From Thiolinea disciformis DSM 14473 (lineage in GTDB: Bacteria; Pseudomonadota; Gammaproteobacteria; Thiotrichales; Thiotrichaceae): DNA of 64,000 nt. The notes beneath the pieces were generated by a model, which ran no database searches, was not told the origin of the DNA, and worked only from the letters and a program-made list of their open reading frames with translations. The translations under genes and the position numbers were made by a program. This document shows positions 34,514 through 43,726 of this stretch, in pieces; positions within the stretch are counted from its first letter, which is position 1, and every line of letters starts with the position of its first letter. The stretch is taken from NCBI RefSeq assembly GCF_000371925.1, contig NZ_AQVE01000015.1:30386-94385 (forward strand), read 5' to 3'.

Positions 34514-35038
34514 ATGTATACCATTGGGCAACTGGCCAAGCGATTTGGCTTATCACGTAGCACCTTACTGTATTACGACTCGATTGGTTTATTGCCGCCT
34601 GCAAGCCGTAGCACCGGCAATTACCGGCTTTATAGCCAGCAAACGTTAGAGCGTATGCAGCAGATCCAGACTTATCGTGCTGCCGGTTTGCCCTTGGACA
34701 GTATTCGTAGTTTATTGAGCTTCAGTACGAGTGCTAGCGTCGTGCTGGAGCGTCACTTACAGGATGTGAATCAGGAAATTAATCGATTACGTGAGCAGCA
34801 ACAAGTGATTATTAAGCTGCTGAATCAGCCAGAATCCTTTTCTGAAAGCCGTCACGTGACTAAAGCGCAGTGGGTTGCGATGTTAAAGGCAGCAGGCTTA
34901 GATGAGGCAGGCATGCATAAATGGCATTGTGAATTTGAAAAACGCTCGCCCAAAGCGCATCAGGACTTTTTAGAATCCTTAGGGATTGTTCCCGATGAAA
35001 TTGAGCGGATTCGACAAGGTTCGCGCCAATCCTCTTAA
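34514..35038 (+). CDS. MerR family transcriptional regulator
   Basis: 174 residues. Winged HTH at 1-70 (YTIGQLAKRFGLSRSTLLYYD, then GNYRLYSQQTLERM), a coiled-coil dimer helix (about 80-112, rich in Glu/Gln/Arg), and a C-terminal domain of about 60 residues (HVTKAQWVAMLKAAG to the end) homologous to the preceding small protein. No cysteine pair for metal sensing is seen, so it is not a CueR/ZntR type; the C-terminal WHxxFE and HQDFLE motifs suggest an organic or other signal. No obvious target gene other than its own operon. Confidence 0.88.
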   Translation: MYTIGQLAKRFGLSRSTLLYYDSIGLLPPASRSTGNYRLYSQQTLERMQQIQTYRAAGLPLDSIRSLLSFSTSASVVLERHLQDVNQEINRLREQQQVIIKLLNQPESFSESRHVTKAQWVAMLKAAGLDEAGMHKWHCEFEKRSPKAHQDFLESLGIVPDEIERIRQGSRQSS

Positions 35039-35087
35039 ATGCATGAGCTGTGATAGACTCACGATAACTAACTCAAGGAGTCATGCT

Positions 35088-35435
35088 ATGCGCGTTATGG
35101 AAGGGGCTTTGCAAGGTAGTCAAGTCACAGTATCTAAGCCGCAGAATGTGCTACAAATTCATGCACGTTTAATGGTCGCAAAGTCGTATCGTTTGCCGCA
35201 GGACATGCGCGCCATTGAGCTGGTCGAAAAACGTGAGTATCACCCGTTTTGGCTAAAAGTCGTGATGGCTTTATTAGTGTTGACGATTGTGGGTATCTTG
35301 ATTGCTATTTTGATTTATAAATTTGCTAAACGTATTCAATTCAAAATCCGTTTTCAACCCAAGCATGAACCGGCCTTTATTGTAGAAGGCAATGAGTATC
35401 AACATTGGAAAGAACTTAAGCGTTTCGTATTGTGA
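35088..35435 (+). CDS. small membrane protein of unknown function
   Basis: 115 residues from ATG 35088, seven bases after AAGGAG; the longer frame to 34986 overlaps merR and is rejected. One membrane helix at about 60-83 (VVMALLVLTIVGILIAILIYKF). The N-terminal half has MEGALQGSQVTVSKPQNV. The C-terminal half is basic and hydrophilic (KRIQFKIRFQPKHEPAF in part). Not recognised. It is 49 bases downstream of merR and may belong to that transcript, making it a candidate target of regulation. Confidence 0.65.
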   Translation: MRVMEGALQGSQVTVSKPQNVLQIHARLMVAKSYRLPQDMRAIELVEKREYHPFWLKVVMALLVLTIVGILIAILIYKFAKRIQFKIRFQPKHEPAFIVEGNEYQHWKELKRFVL

Positions 35436-35558
35436 GGACAGCCCTCGGCACATTGTAAAATTTCACCGGCTAAGCGCTGTATAAGCTAATACATATAAGC
35501 GTTTTGTTTCCATGCATCACTCGCGTTAAACTAAGCCTTTTTCCAAGCACTCAATCCC

Positions 35559-37169
35559 ATGATTCGCATTAATGAACTGCGTTTGCCCTTAGATCATCCG
35601 CCCGAAGCTTTGCGTGCTGCTGTTTTGGAGCGCTTAGCACTCACAGATCAAGCCTTGCTGGAACTCCATATTTTCAAACGTGGTTATGATGCAAGGCGGC
35701 GTGATGCAATTGTTCTGGTGTATACTTTGGATGTGAAAGTGCAGGAAGAGGCAAGGGTTCTGGCGCGTTTCTCCAAGGATTCCGCTATTCAGCCTAGTCC
35801 AGATACGAGTTATAAATTTGTTGCCAAAGCTCCGGCACCGTTAAAACAACGCCCGATCGTGGTTGGCTTTGGCCCTTGCGGTATGTTGGCTGGGTTAATA
35901 CTCGCACAAATGGGGTTTTGCCCGATTATTTTGGAGCGTGGCAAGAAAGTCCGTGAGCGTACCAAGGACACTTGGGGTTTATGGCGTAAGCAAACTTTGA
36001 ACCCTGAATCAAATGTACAATTTGGCGAGGGTGGAGCGGGTACATTTTCCGATGGAAAACTGTATAGCCAAATTAAAGATCCGAAATTCTATGGGCGAAA
36101 AGTCCTCACGGAGTTTGTCAAAGCGGGGGCACCCGAAGAGATTCTCTATGTCAGTAAGCCGCATATTGGCACCTTCCGCTTAGTAAAAATGGTCGAGCAA
36201 ATGCGTGCGGAAATTATCGCACTGGGTGGCGACATTCGTTTTGAAAGTCATGTCACTGATCTATTCATTGACAAGGGACAAGTACGCGGTGTAAGGCTTG
36301 GCAGGGGCGAGGAGCTGCAGAGCGATCATGTTATTATGGCCTTGGGGCATAGTGCACGTGATACGTTTGCTATGTTGCATGAGCGTGGTGTGTTTATGGA
36401 ACAAAAGCCATTTTCGATTGGTTTTCGTGTGGAGCATCCACAAAAGCTGATTGATCAGGAGCGTTTTGGCAAATTTGCAGGCAATAACATTTTGGGTGCG
36501 GCGGATTATAAGCTAGTGCATCATGCCAAAAACGGTCGTTCGGTTTATAGTTTTTGTATGTGCCCGGGCGGTCAAGTGGTGGCAGCTACATCGGAAGAAA
36601 ATCGTGTTGTTACGAACGGTATGAGCCAATATTCGCGTGCTGAGCGTAATGCCAATGCGGCTTTGGTAGTCGGTATTAATCCGAGTGATTATCAAGGTTT
36701 ACCCTTAGCAGGGATTGATTTTCAACGTCATTGGGAGTCGAAGGCTTATGAATTGGGCGGCGGTGGCTATATTGCGCCTGCGCAATTGCTGGGCGATTTT
36801 GTAAAAGGTATTCGTTCTACGCAATTAGGTACGGTCGAACCTTCTTATCAGCCAGGGGTCTTGATGACTGATTTACGGGAGGCGCTACCTACTTATGCGA
36901 TTGAGGCTTTGCGCGAAGCCTTACCCGCCTTTGATAAGCAAATTCGCGGTTTTTCGCTGTATGATGCTGTGTTAACGGGGGTCGAAACACGCACTTCCTC
37001 ACCCCTTCGTATAACGCGCAATGAGCAATACCAGAGCTTGAATGTAAAAGGTTTATATCCAGCCGGTGAAGGGGCAGGCTATGCTGGTGGTATTTTGTCA
37101 GCAGGTGTGGATGGTATTCGCGTCGCTGAGGCCGTCGCGCAAGCTATCATGGCGCAAGTGGATCATTAA
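35559..37169 (+). CDS. FAD-dependent oxidoreductase (COG2509-like)
   Basis: 536 residues. An N-terminal region of about 100 residues (MIRINELRLPLDHPPEAL) precedes the dinucleotide motif VVGFGPCGMLAGLILAQMG (about 104-122) and FGEGGAGTFSDGKLYSQIKD in pieces. The C-terminal part contains GLYPAGEGAGYAGGILSAGVDGIRVA, the flavin-binding end. This is the conserved but poorly characterised NAD/FAD-utilising dehydrogenase family with a HI0933-like fold. Reaction unknown. Followed after 18 bases by the quinone oxidoreductase gene, probably one transcript. Confidence 0.87.
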   Translation: MIRINELRLPLDHPPEALRAAVLERLALTDQALLELHIFKRGYDARRRDAIVLVYTLDVKVQEEARVLARFSKDSAIQPSPDTSYKFVAKAPAPLKQRPIVVGFGPCGMLAGLILAQMGFCPIILERGKKVRERTKDTWGLWRKQTLNPESNVQFGEGGAGTFSDGKLYSQIKDPKFYGRKVLTEFVKAGAPEEILYVSKPHIGTFRLVKMVEQMRAEIIALGGDIRFESHVTDLFIDKGQVRGVRLGRGEELQSDHVIMALGHSARDTFAMLHERGVFMEQKPFSIGFRVEHPQKLIDQERFGKFAGNNILGAADYKLVHHAKNGRSVYSFCMCPGGQVVAATSEENRVVTNGMSQYSRAERNANAALVVGINPSDYQGLPLAGIDFQRHWESKAYELGGGGYIAPAQLLGDFVKGIRSTQLGTVEPSYQPGVLMTDLREALPTYAIEALREALPAFDKQIRGFSLYDAVLTGVETRTSSPLRITRNEQYQSLNVKGLYPAGEGAGYAGGILSAGVDGIRVAEAVAQAIMAQVDH

Positions 37170-37187
37170 AGGCATACAGGAGTCATC

Positions 37188-38168
37188 ATGAGTCGTGCAA
37201 CGAATATAAGGATTTATACCAACGGTGGCCCCGAAGTCATGCTTGTGGAGCAGGGGGATGTTCCAGCCCCTGCCGCTGGCCAAGTACAAGTCCGTCAAAC
37301 GGCGGTGGGCTTAAATTATATTGATACCTATCATCGCAGTGGTCTTTACCCTGTGGCCTTGCCATCGGGTCTTGGTTTAGAGGCTGCCGGTGTGATTGAG
37401 GCCGTGGGTGAGGGCGTCAGCGATTTACAGGTCGGTGATCGAATTGCTTATGGGGTAGGGCCGATTGGTGCTTATACCAGTTTACGTAACTTGCCAGCGA
37501 ATCGTATTAGTAAATTGCCCGATTCAATCAGTGATGAAACGGCAGCGGCGATGATGTTGAAAGGCATGACCGTGCGCTTTTTATTGCGCGAAACTTATCA
37601 GCTGCAAGCAGGCGAAACGATTTTGATACATGCAGCAGCCGGTGGTGTCGGCTCGATGCTGACACAATGGGCAAAAGCCTTGGGCGCGACGGTCATTGGT
37701 ACGGTGGGTTCAGAAGAGAAAGCGGAGTTTGCTAAGGCGCAAGGCTGTGATTATGTGATTAATAATCGCACGGAAAATGTCGCTAAGCGCGTACGCGAGC
37801 TCACCGATGGCAAAGGTGTTCCGGTGGTATATGACGGAGTAGGGCAGGCCACCTTAGAAAGTTCGTTGGATAGTTTGCAGACACGCGGTTTATTAGTGAG
37901 TTTTGGCAATGCGTCAGGGCCGATTACTAATTTCAATCCAGCGGCCTTAGCTGCTAAAGGTTCATTATATTTCACTCGTCCTACCCTCATGACCTATACC
38001 GCCGATGACGATGCCTTGCAGGAAAATGCTAGCGATTTATTTGAAATGGTGAGTAGTGGCAAATTGAGTGTTCCTATTCATCAACGTTATGCCTTGGCTG
38101 ATGTACAGCAGGCTCACCGCGACTTGGAAAGTGGCAAGACTACAGGCACAACCTTATTGCTACCTTAA
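37188..38168 (+). CDS. qorA: zeta-crystallin-type quinone oxidoreductase
   Basis: 326 residues of the MDR superfamily, close to E. coli QorA. There are no zinc ligands (no structural cysteine cluster). Substrate-binding N-terminal domain (VGLNYIDTYHRSGLYPV), then the NADPH motif AAAGGVGSMLTQWAKALGA (about 146-164). It reduces quinones by one electron with NADPH. The C-terminal DLESGKTTGTTLLLP is the usual ending. Follows the FAD protein gene in an apparent operon and is 100 bases before mrp. Confidence 0.92.
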   Translation: MSRATNIRIYTNGGPEVMLVEQGDVPAPAAGQVQVRQTAVGLNYIDTYHRSGLYPVALPSGLGLEAAGVIEAVGEGVSDLQVGDRIAYGVGPIGAYTSLRNLPANRISKLPDSISDETAAAMMLKGMTVRFLLRETYQLQAGETILIHAAAGGVGSMLTQWAKALGATVIGTVGSEEKAEFAKAQGCDYVINNRTENVAKRVRELTDGKGVPVVYDGVGQATLESSLDSLQTRGLLVSFGNASGPITNFNPAALAAKGSLYFTRPTLMTYTADDDALQENASDLFEMVSSGKLSVPIHQRYALADVQQAHRDLESGKTTGTTLLLP

Positions 38169-38270
38169 GCCTTATCCAATAAGAAATAGGGCATCTTGGG
38201 CGCGAGTTGGGCGATACTGTACAATGATGCTCAAGAATATTTTCTACCGAAAACCGTAAAGGAGTTAGGC

Positions 38271-39356
38271 ATGGCTGAGGTTACCCGCGCGCAGGTCGAG
38301 GCGCTATTAAGTCAGATACAAGATCGTTATTTGGAGCAGGATTTGGTATCGGCTAAAGCGGTCAAAAGTATCGAAATTGAAGGCGATACCGTTGCTGTGC
38401 GCTTAGTCCAAGGCTATCCAGCAGGGCATTATCGCGACGAATTAAAGCAGCAAGTCGAGCAAGCCTTGCTAGGTGCAGGCATGAAGGCGAATGTGGTCAT
38501 TAATTTGGCAGTCAACGCCCATTCGGTACAAAAAACAGTCAAGCGCCATGATGGCATCAAAAATATTATTGCCGTAGCTTCCGGAAAAGGGGGCGTGGGT
38601 AAATCTACTACTGCCGTGAATCTTGCTTTAGCTTTGTTAGCTGATGGGGCAAAAGTCGGTATTTTGGATGGTGATATTTATGGTCCCAGCCAGCCACGTA
38701 TGTTGGGTATCTCCGGTCAGCCTTTATCGGAAGATGGCAAGACCTTACAACCCATGAAAAATCACGGCCTAAAAGCTATGTCGATTGGTTTTCTGATTGA
38801 TGAAGATACGCCGATGATTTGGCGCGGCCCCATGGTGACTCAGGCTTTAGAACAATTGTTGAATGATACGCAATGGGGTGAGTTAGATTATTTAATTGTC
38901 GATTTGCCACCGGGTACTGGCGATATTCAATTGACCTTGTCGCAAAAAATTCCTGTTTCGGGCGCGATTATTGTTACCACACCCCAAGATATTGCACTGC
39001 TAGATGCTCGTAAGGGTTTGAAAATGTTCGAGAAAGTCGAAGTGCCTATTTTGGGTATCGTAGAAAATATGAGTATGCATGTATGCAGTAATTGCGGACA
39101 CGTAGAGCATATTTTCGGCGAAGGGGGCGGGCGCAATATGGCGGATCAATATGATGTGACTTATTTAGGGGGGCTGCCCTTAGATATTAAGATTCGCGAG
39201 CAAGTGGACAGCGGTAATCCAACCGTAGTGGCTGAACCGGATGGCAAAATTGCGCAGGCTTATAAAGAAATTGCCCGTAAGGCGACCGCAAAATTGGCAA
39301 AACAATCTAAAGATTATAGCGCAAAATTTCCAACGATTAAGATTCAAAATGTTTAA
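38271..39356 (+). CDS. apbC: Mrp/ApbC iron-sulfur carrier ATPase
   Basis: 361 residues from ATG 38271 (AAAGGAG six bases upstream; frame open to 38196 ignored). An N-terminal DUF59/MIP18 domain (1-80) precedes the P-loop ATPase with deviant Walker A (VASGKGGVGKSTTAVNLA, about residues 103-120) and LDGDIYGPSQPRML. The CxxC pair in VCSNCGHVEHI binds the [4Fe-4S] cluster. It carries clusters to apo-proteins. No other Fe-S gene is adjacent. A terminator follows. Confidence 0.94.
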   Translation: MAEVTRAQVEALLSQIQDRYLEQDLVSAKAVKSIEIEGDTVAVRLVQGYPAGHYRDELKQQVEQALLGAGMKANVVINLAVNAHSVQKTVKRHDGIKNIIAVASGKGGVGKSTTAVNLALALLADGAKVGILDGDIYGPSQPRMLGISGQPLSEDGKTLQPMKNHGLKAMSIGFLIDEDTPMIWRGPMVTQALEQLLNDTQWGELDYLIVDLPPGTGDIQLTLSQKIPVSGAIIVTTPQDIALLDARKGLKMFEKVEVPILGIVENMSMHVCSNCGHVEHIFGEGGGRNMADQYDVTYLGGLPLDIKIREQVDSGNPTVVAEPDGKIAQAYKEIARKATAKLAKQSKDYSAKFPTIKIQNV

Positions 39357-39390
39357 GTAATAGCCCGTTTCAGCTATTAGTTATTGCATA

Positions 39391-39415
39391 AAGGCTAACA
39401 TTCGTTGGCCTTTTT
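39391..39415 (+). terminator. terminator after apbC
   Basis: AAGGCTAAC / GTTGGCCTT stem with a short ATTC loop and TTTTTATTT following. It separates apbC from dcd. Confidence 0.85.
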
Positions 39416-39457
39416 ATTTACGATAGCATCCCGCTTTTGGTTCGATGGAGAAATGCA

Positions 39458-41158
39458 ATGAGTATTAAATCTGACCACTGGATTCGCCGCATGGCGCAGC
39501 AGCATGGCATGATCGAGCCATTTGAGGCAGGGCAGGTACGTCATGTAAACGGTGAAAAAATCATCTCTTATGGTACATCGAGTTATGGCTATGATGTGCG
39601 TTGTGCCAATGAGTTTAAAATTTTTACTAATATTAATTCTGCCATTGTCGATCCTAAACACTTTGATCAGAACAGCTTTGTCGATTTTCAAGGTGATATG
39701 TGCATTATTCCGCCTAATTCCTTTGCTTTAGCCAGAACCGTGGAATATTTTCGTATTCCGCGCAGTACCTTGGTAGTTTGTTTAGGGAAATCGACGTATG
39801 CGCGTTGTTTCCGAGGTGATACACGAGTCGCTTTAGTGGATGGAACCTCGGCGAGTTTGGAGGATATGGCACGTCGTTCAGAGCACGGGGAATTATTCTG
39901 GGGCTATAGCATTGGTGAAAATGGTCGTTTGATTGTGACCCAATTGGAAGCTCCGCGTTATATTGGTCGCGATAAGTTGGTGGAGGTACAGCTAGATAAT
40001 GGCAAGAGTATTTTTGCAACACCTGATCATTTGTTCATGTTGCGCGATGGTCGTTGGTGTGCCGCAGCGGATTTAACACCTAACACCTCTTTAATGCCTT
40101 TGTATCGCCAATTGCAGCGTGGTTATGAAATGGTGTATCAGCCTCTAAATGGGCACTTATATCCAACACATCGCTTGGCAGATGAATGGAATCTGCGGCA
40201 TGGCTTGTATAACGATATACCCGCTACACATCGCCATCATATAGATTTTGATCGCCTCAATAATAATCCGTGGAATGTAATCCGTATGAATGCTAGTGAA
40301 CATATACGTTTGCATAATGCAGAAAATTATGGCGATGAGTTTGATCCTGAAGAGCATAGCGCTTCAATTCGTGCCGCTTTATCAAATCGTATGCAGAATC
40401 CTGAATGGGCAGAGCGCTATAGCAGTTTGCAAAGTGAGCGAGCTAGTCGTTTTTGGCATGATGATGAATATGCGGTGAAACGCGCTGAATTATTGATGGC
40501 ACGTCGGCATATTTCTGATACAACTCGACAAAAACACCGTGAAGCTATGCTTGAGCGTTATCGTGACCCATTAGAGCGTTCTTACCAAGGACAATGTTCC
40601 AAAGCTGCGTGGCAGATTGCCAGCGCAGAGCGTCGTAAAAATCAAGCTGCTATTGCGCGGCAGTTACGTTTGCGTAATGAAATTAATGAGCAAACTGTAC
40701 GTGACGCATTGCATCAAACGGGTTCAGTTCGTGCAGCTGCGCGAGCTTTGGATTGTGATCGTAGTGTGTTTAGGCGCTTCCCACAGGTGCTTGATGAGTT
40801 TCGTGGTGTAAAAGGCGAGGCTCGTTGGAATTATAAAGTGACAGCCGTACATGCAGTGGATGGTGAGCATGATGTCTATTGCTTGACTGTTCCAGAAGCG
40901 GGTAATTTTGCTTTGGAGAGTGGTGTGTTCGTTCACAATTGCGGCATCATTGTAAACGTAACGCCCTTAGAACCCGAGTGGGAGGGGCACGTCACTTTGG
41001 AGTTTTCCAATACCACGACTTTGCCTGCGAAGATTTACGCAAATGAAGGGGTCGCACAGATGTTATTTTTCGAATCCGATGAGGTTTGTGAGACTTCGTA
41101 TAAAGATCGCGGAGGCAAGTACCAAGGCCAAACAGGTGTGACTTTGCCGAGAACCTAG
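39458..41158 (+). CDS. dcd: dCTP deaminase carrying an in-frame intein
   Basis: 566 residues encoded: extein part 1-116, intein 117-494, extein 495-566. The spliced product would be 188 residues, exactly the usual Dcd length. It deaminates dCTP to dUTP (for dTMP synthesis) as a trimer. Extein signs are [52 protein letters not shown] joined to [25 protein letters not shown] 39458 chosen because the frame open to 39437 is not family-like. The insertion is immediately before Cys495, inside the conserved substrate-site segment. Downstream terminator. Confidence 0.95.
   Translation: MSIKSDHWIRRMAQQHGMIEPFEAGQVRHVNGEKIISYGTSSYGYDVRCANEFKIFTNINSAIVDPKHFDQNSFVDFQGDMCIIPPNSFALARTVEYFRIPRSTLVVCLGKSTYARCFRGDTRVALVDGTSASLEDMARRSEHGELFWGYSIGENGRLIVTQLEAPRYIGRDKLVEVQLDNGKSIFATPDHLFMLRDGRWCAAADLTPNTSLMPLYRQLQRGYEMVYQPLNGHLYPTHRLADEWNLRHGLYNDIPATHRHHIDFDRLNNNPWNVIRMNASEHIRLHNAENYGDEFDPEEHSASIRAALSNRMQNPEWAERYSSLQSERASRFWHDDEYAVKRAELLMARRHISDTTRQKHREAMLERYRDPLERSYQGQCSKAAWQIASAERRKNQAAIARQLRLRNEINEQTVRDALHQTGSVRAAARALDCDRSVFRRFPQVLDEFRGVKGEARWNYKVTAVHAVDGEHDVYCLTVPEAGNFALESGVFVHNCGIIVNVTPLEPEWEGHVTLEFSNTTTLPAKIYANEGVAQMLFFESDEVCETSYKDRGGKYQGQTGVTLPRT
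39806..40939 (+). mobile_element. intein with HNH homing endonuclease inside dcd
   Basis: 378 residues (1134 bases). Block A begins [10 protein letters not shown] with Cys1; block B is ATPDHLF with the TxxH; the C-terminal blocks are [22 protein letters not shown] in pieces, ending His-Asn followed by extein Cys. All catalytic residues for splicing are therefore intact. The middle contains an HNH motif ([19 protein letters not shown]) and a helix-turn-helix-like segment ([18 protein letters not shown]), as in DNA-binding modules of homing enzymes. Only in-frame, no stops, so it should be active or recently active. Confidence 0.93.
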
Positions 41159-41182
41159 TGGCCTATGCCATAAGCAGTTAGC

Positions 41183-41213
41183 GCTGGGAGGGTGTAGCTC
41201 CCAAGCTTGTTTT
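41183..41213 (+). terminator. terminator between dcd and usp
   Basis: GCTGGGAG / CTCCCAAGC stem-loop followed by TTGTTTT, 25 bases after the dcd stop. Confidence 0.65.
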
Positions 41214-41237
41214 CCACAATAACTGTGTTTTGCTCGC

Positions 41238-41690
41238 TTAAGCTTGAGCAGACTGCATAATAAACAAGTCACACTTTACTTGTTTAGCGACACTTTGGGC
41301 GGTTGAGCCTAATAAGAAGCTCTTCAAGCCCGTTTGCTGCGTGTGTCCCATGATGATTAAGTCGACTTGATGTTCAGCGGCATAAAAGGCTATATCATTC
41401 GCTGGTGTTGAGCCTTCTTGGACTTCGCATAAGGTATTAGCAGGGACTTGTGCCGCCTTTGCTAGTTCCTCTAAATCTTTGCGGGCTTTAATCACTAAAT
41501 CTTGTTCGAAACTCATATCAATAACTAAGGGCATTTCGCCAAAAGTTTGTACAGGTGACATGGCCTGTAGAACATGTATAAGGCTTAATCGGCAGTTATA
41601 TAATTCCGCGAGTTGCTTGCCACGTTGGATAAGGTTTTGAGTCATCGGTGAAAGGTCGACTGCAACCAGAATGTGCTTATAGGTGTCCAT
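41238..41690 (-). CDS. universal stress protein (UspA family)
   Basis: 150 residues, a complete single Usp domain: YKHILVAVDLSPMTQNLIQRGKQLA at the start, the middle VDLIIMGHTQQTGLKSFLLGSTAQSVAKQ with the ATP-loop region G-x2-G-like (GHTQQTGLKSFLLGSTA), ending CDLFIMQSA. Closer to the ATP-binding UspA/UspFG type than the copy at 17 kb. It stands alone, convergent with dcd. Biological trigger unknown. Confidence 0.9.
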   Translation of the reverse strand: MDTYKHILVAVDLSPMTQNLIQRGKQLAELYNCRLSLIHVLQAMSPVQTFGEMPLVIDMSFEQDLVIKARKDLEELAKAAQVPANTLCEVQEGSTPANDIAFYAAEHQVDLIIMGHTQQTGLKSFLLGSTAQSVAKQVKCDLFIMQSAQA

Positions 41691-41763
41691 CGTAAGCTCC
41701 TATTTTTAATTAGGCATAGCATAAGCATAACATGCAGAGAATTTAGCTTAGGGCTTATTTCGC

Positions 41764-42975
41764 TTATTCATGACGTAAGGCATTAATTGGGTCTAATTGA
41801 GCAGCGCGCCTTGCAGGCATAAAACCAAATAACACGCCAATGCCTGCCGAAAAGGCAAAGGCTACTAGGTTAATGCTCGCATTAAAGGTATAAGGCACCT
41901 GCATCAAATTGGATAAGCTGATTGAAGCAAGGGTGGCCAGAATAATCCCAATAATGCCGCCTAAAGCAGATAACATAACGGCTTCAGTCAAAAACTGCAT
42001 GAGCACTTCGCGCTCCAACGCACCAATCGCTAAGCGAATTCCGATTTCACGGGTACGCTCAGTCACTGAGACCAGCATGATATTCATAATGCCAATCCCG
42101 CCGACTAATAAGCTCACCGAAGCCACGGCACCCAATAAAGTCGTCATCACTTTGGTGGTACCTGATAAAGCATCGGCAATTTGGCGAGTATCCATGACAT
42201 TAAAATTATCATCCTCGCTATCATTGAGGCGGCGGCGTTGACGCAATAAATCGGTAATTTCTCCTTGGACACGCGTAATATCGTTTTCATCAGCCACCGA
42301 AACTAGAATCGCGGAAACATCACGATTGCCGGTTAAGCGACGTTGCACGGTGCGCAAGGGCATCACTAAGGTGTCATCTTGGTCACGTCCCATCGCGGAT
42401 TGGCCCTTGGCTTTCAGTACACCAATCACTTCGCAGGAGAAATTTTTAACTCTAAGCGATTCTCCAATCGGATCACGCTGACCATATAATTCTTTATATA
42501 GGGTCGCTCCCAAAATGCAGACCGACTGACCAGCGTTTTGTTCGGTGCTGGTAAATAAGCGCCCTGAGGCTAATACCCAATTGCCTGCACTAAAGAAATC
42601 ATCGGTCGCACCCGCGACACTGGTTGACCAGTTTTTAGACATGGATACTACCGTAGCGGTGCGTGAAACTTGTGGGGAGACGGCGGCTATTCCAGTGATT
42701 TGTGTGCGAATGGCTTCTGCATCTTCTAATTTAAATTGGGGGGCACCGCCGCCTCCACCCGGTCCCATCATGCGCTGGCCAGGGCGAATTTGCAGCAGAT
42801 TACTACCGAGGCTGGAAACTTGATTTTTGACAGCTTGCGTAGCGCCATTCCCCAAGGTCACCATGGTAATGACCGCTGCTACGCCGATCACAATCCCCAA
42901 AATAGTTAAAAACGAGCGCAATAAATTGCGTCGAATTTCACGCATAGCGAGCAATAAACTATTCCACAGCATCAA
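41764..42975 (-). CDS. MacB-type ABC exporter, permease subunit
   Basis: 403 residues. An N-terminal membrane helix (about 20-42), a large periplasmic domain (about 50-270) and three C-terminal helices (about 283-400), the MacB_PCD plus FtsX arrangement. FtsX-like motifs are [10 protein letters not shown] and [14 protein letters not shown]. Overlaps the ATPase gene by 17 bases; ATG 42972 is an alternative start. In E. coli MacB both parts are fused; here ATPase and permease are separate. With MacA and TolC it exports macrolides, heme-like compounds or peptides; the substrate is unknown. Confidence 0.9.
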   Translation of the reverse strand: MMLWNSLLLAMREIRRNLLRSFLTILGIVIGVAAVITMVTLGNGATQAVKNQVSSLGSNLLQIRPGQRMMGPGGGGGAPQFKLEDAEAIRTQITGIAAVSPQVSRTATVVSMSKNWSTSVAGATDDFFSAGNWVLASGRLFTSTEQNAGQSVCILGATLYKELYGQRDPIGESLRVKNFSCEVIGVLKAKGQSAMGRDQDDTLVMPLRTVQRRLTGNRDVSAILVSVADENDITRVQGEITDLLRQRRRLNDSEDDNFNVMDTRQIADALSGTTKVMTTLLGAVASVSLLVGGIGIMNIMLVSVTERTREIGIRLAIGALEREVLMQFLTEAVMLSALGGIIGIILATLASISLSNLMQVPYTFNASINLVAFAFSAGIGVLFGFMPARRAAQLDPINALRHE

Positions 42976-43726
42976 TCACCTCCGATCTTAGCGCGTCGGC
43001 TAATAAGGCTTGTTCGGGTTCTGGGGTTTTAGCGGGTTTTTCGGCATTACGGACATCGCTTGCGACATTGCCATCTACGAAAGTGACGATACGCTTAGCG
43101 TATTCCGCCATATCGGGTTCATGCGTCACCATAAGAATCGTAATGCCTTGCTCACGATTGAGTGAAACGAGCAGCTCCATAATTTCATGGCTACGTTGCG
43201 AATCAAGGTTGCCTGTGGGTTCATCAGCCAGTAATAATTCGGGCTGGGTGACAATTGCACGGGCAATCGCAACACGCTGTTGTTGACCACCTGATAATTC
43301 AGCGGGTGTGTGATCCCACCAACGCGATAAACCAACTTTCTCTAAGGCGGCCTTGGCCAAGTGGTGGCGGACGGAGCTGGGTTCACCGCGATAAAGTAGG
43401 GGGAGCTCTACATTTTCTTGCGCGGAGGTCCGTGCGAGTAGATTAAAGCCTTGGAACACAAAACCAAAATAATAGCGGCGCAATAAGGCTCGCTCATTGC
43501 GATCCAATTTTTCTACTTGTACATCACGAAACTGATATTCGCCGCCCGTCGGTACATCAAGACAGCCTAAGATATTCATGGCGGTTGATTTACCAGAGCC
43601 ACTAGGCCCCATGACTGCTACAAAATCCCCTTTATCAATACTCAGGTTGACCCCTTTTAAGGCTTGAAACTGCGCTTGACCTTGACCATAAGTTTTGGTG
43701 ATATTGCGCAACTCAATCAGTTTCAT
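42959..43726 (-). CDS. MacB-type ABC exporter, ATPase subunit
   Basis: 255 residues of the LolD/MacB ATPase family: Walker [16 protein letters not shown], signature [16 protein letters not shown], Walker [12 protein letters not shown] and the His loop [13 protein letters not shown]-terminal tail of about 40 residues after the core (ending VEN-like AVE) is acidic and not needed for ATPase function. ATG 43726 overlaps the MacA stop, so all three subunits are translated in series. Confidence 0.93.
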   Translation of the reverse strand: MKLIELRNITKTYGQGQAQFQALKGVNLSIDKGDFVAVMGPSGSGKSTAMNILGCLDVPTGGEYQFRDVQVEKLDRNERALLRRYYFGFVFQGFNLLARTSAQENVELPLLYRGEPSSVRHHLAKAALEKVGLSRWWDHTPAELSGGQQQRVAIARAIVTQPELLLADEPTGNLDSQRSHEIMELLVSLNREQGITILMVTHEPDMAEYAKRIVTFVDGNVASDVRNAEKPAKTPEPEQALLADALRSEVIDAVE

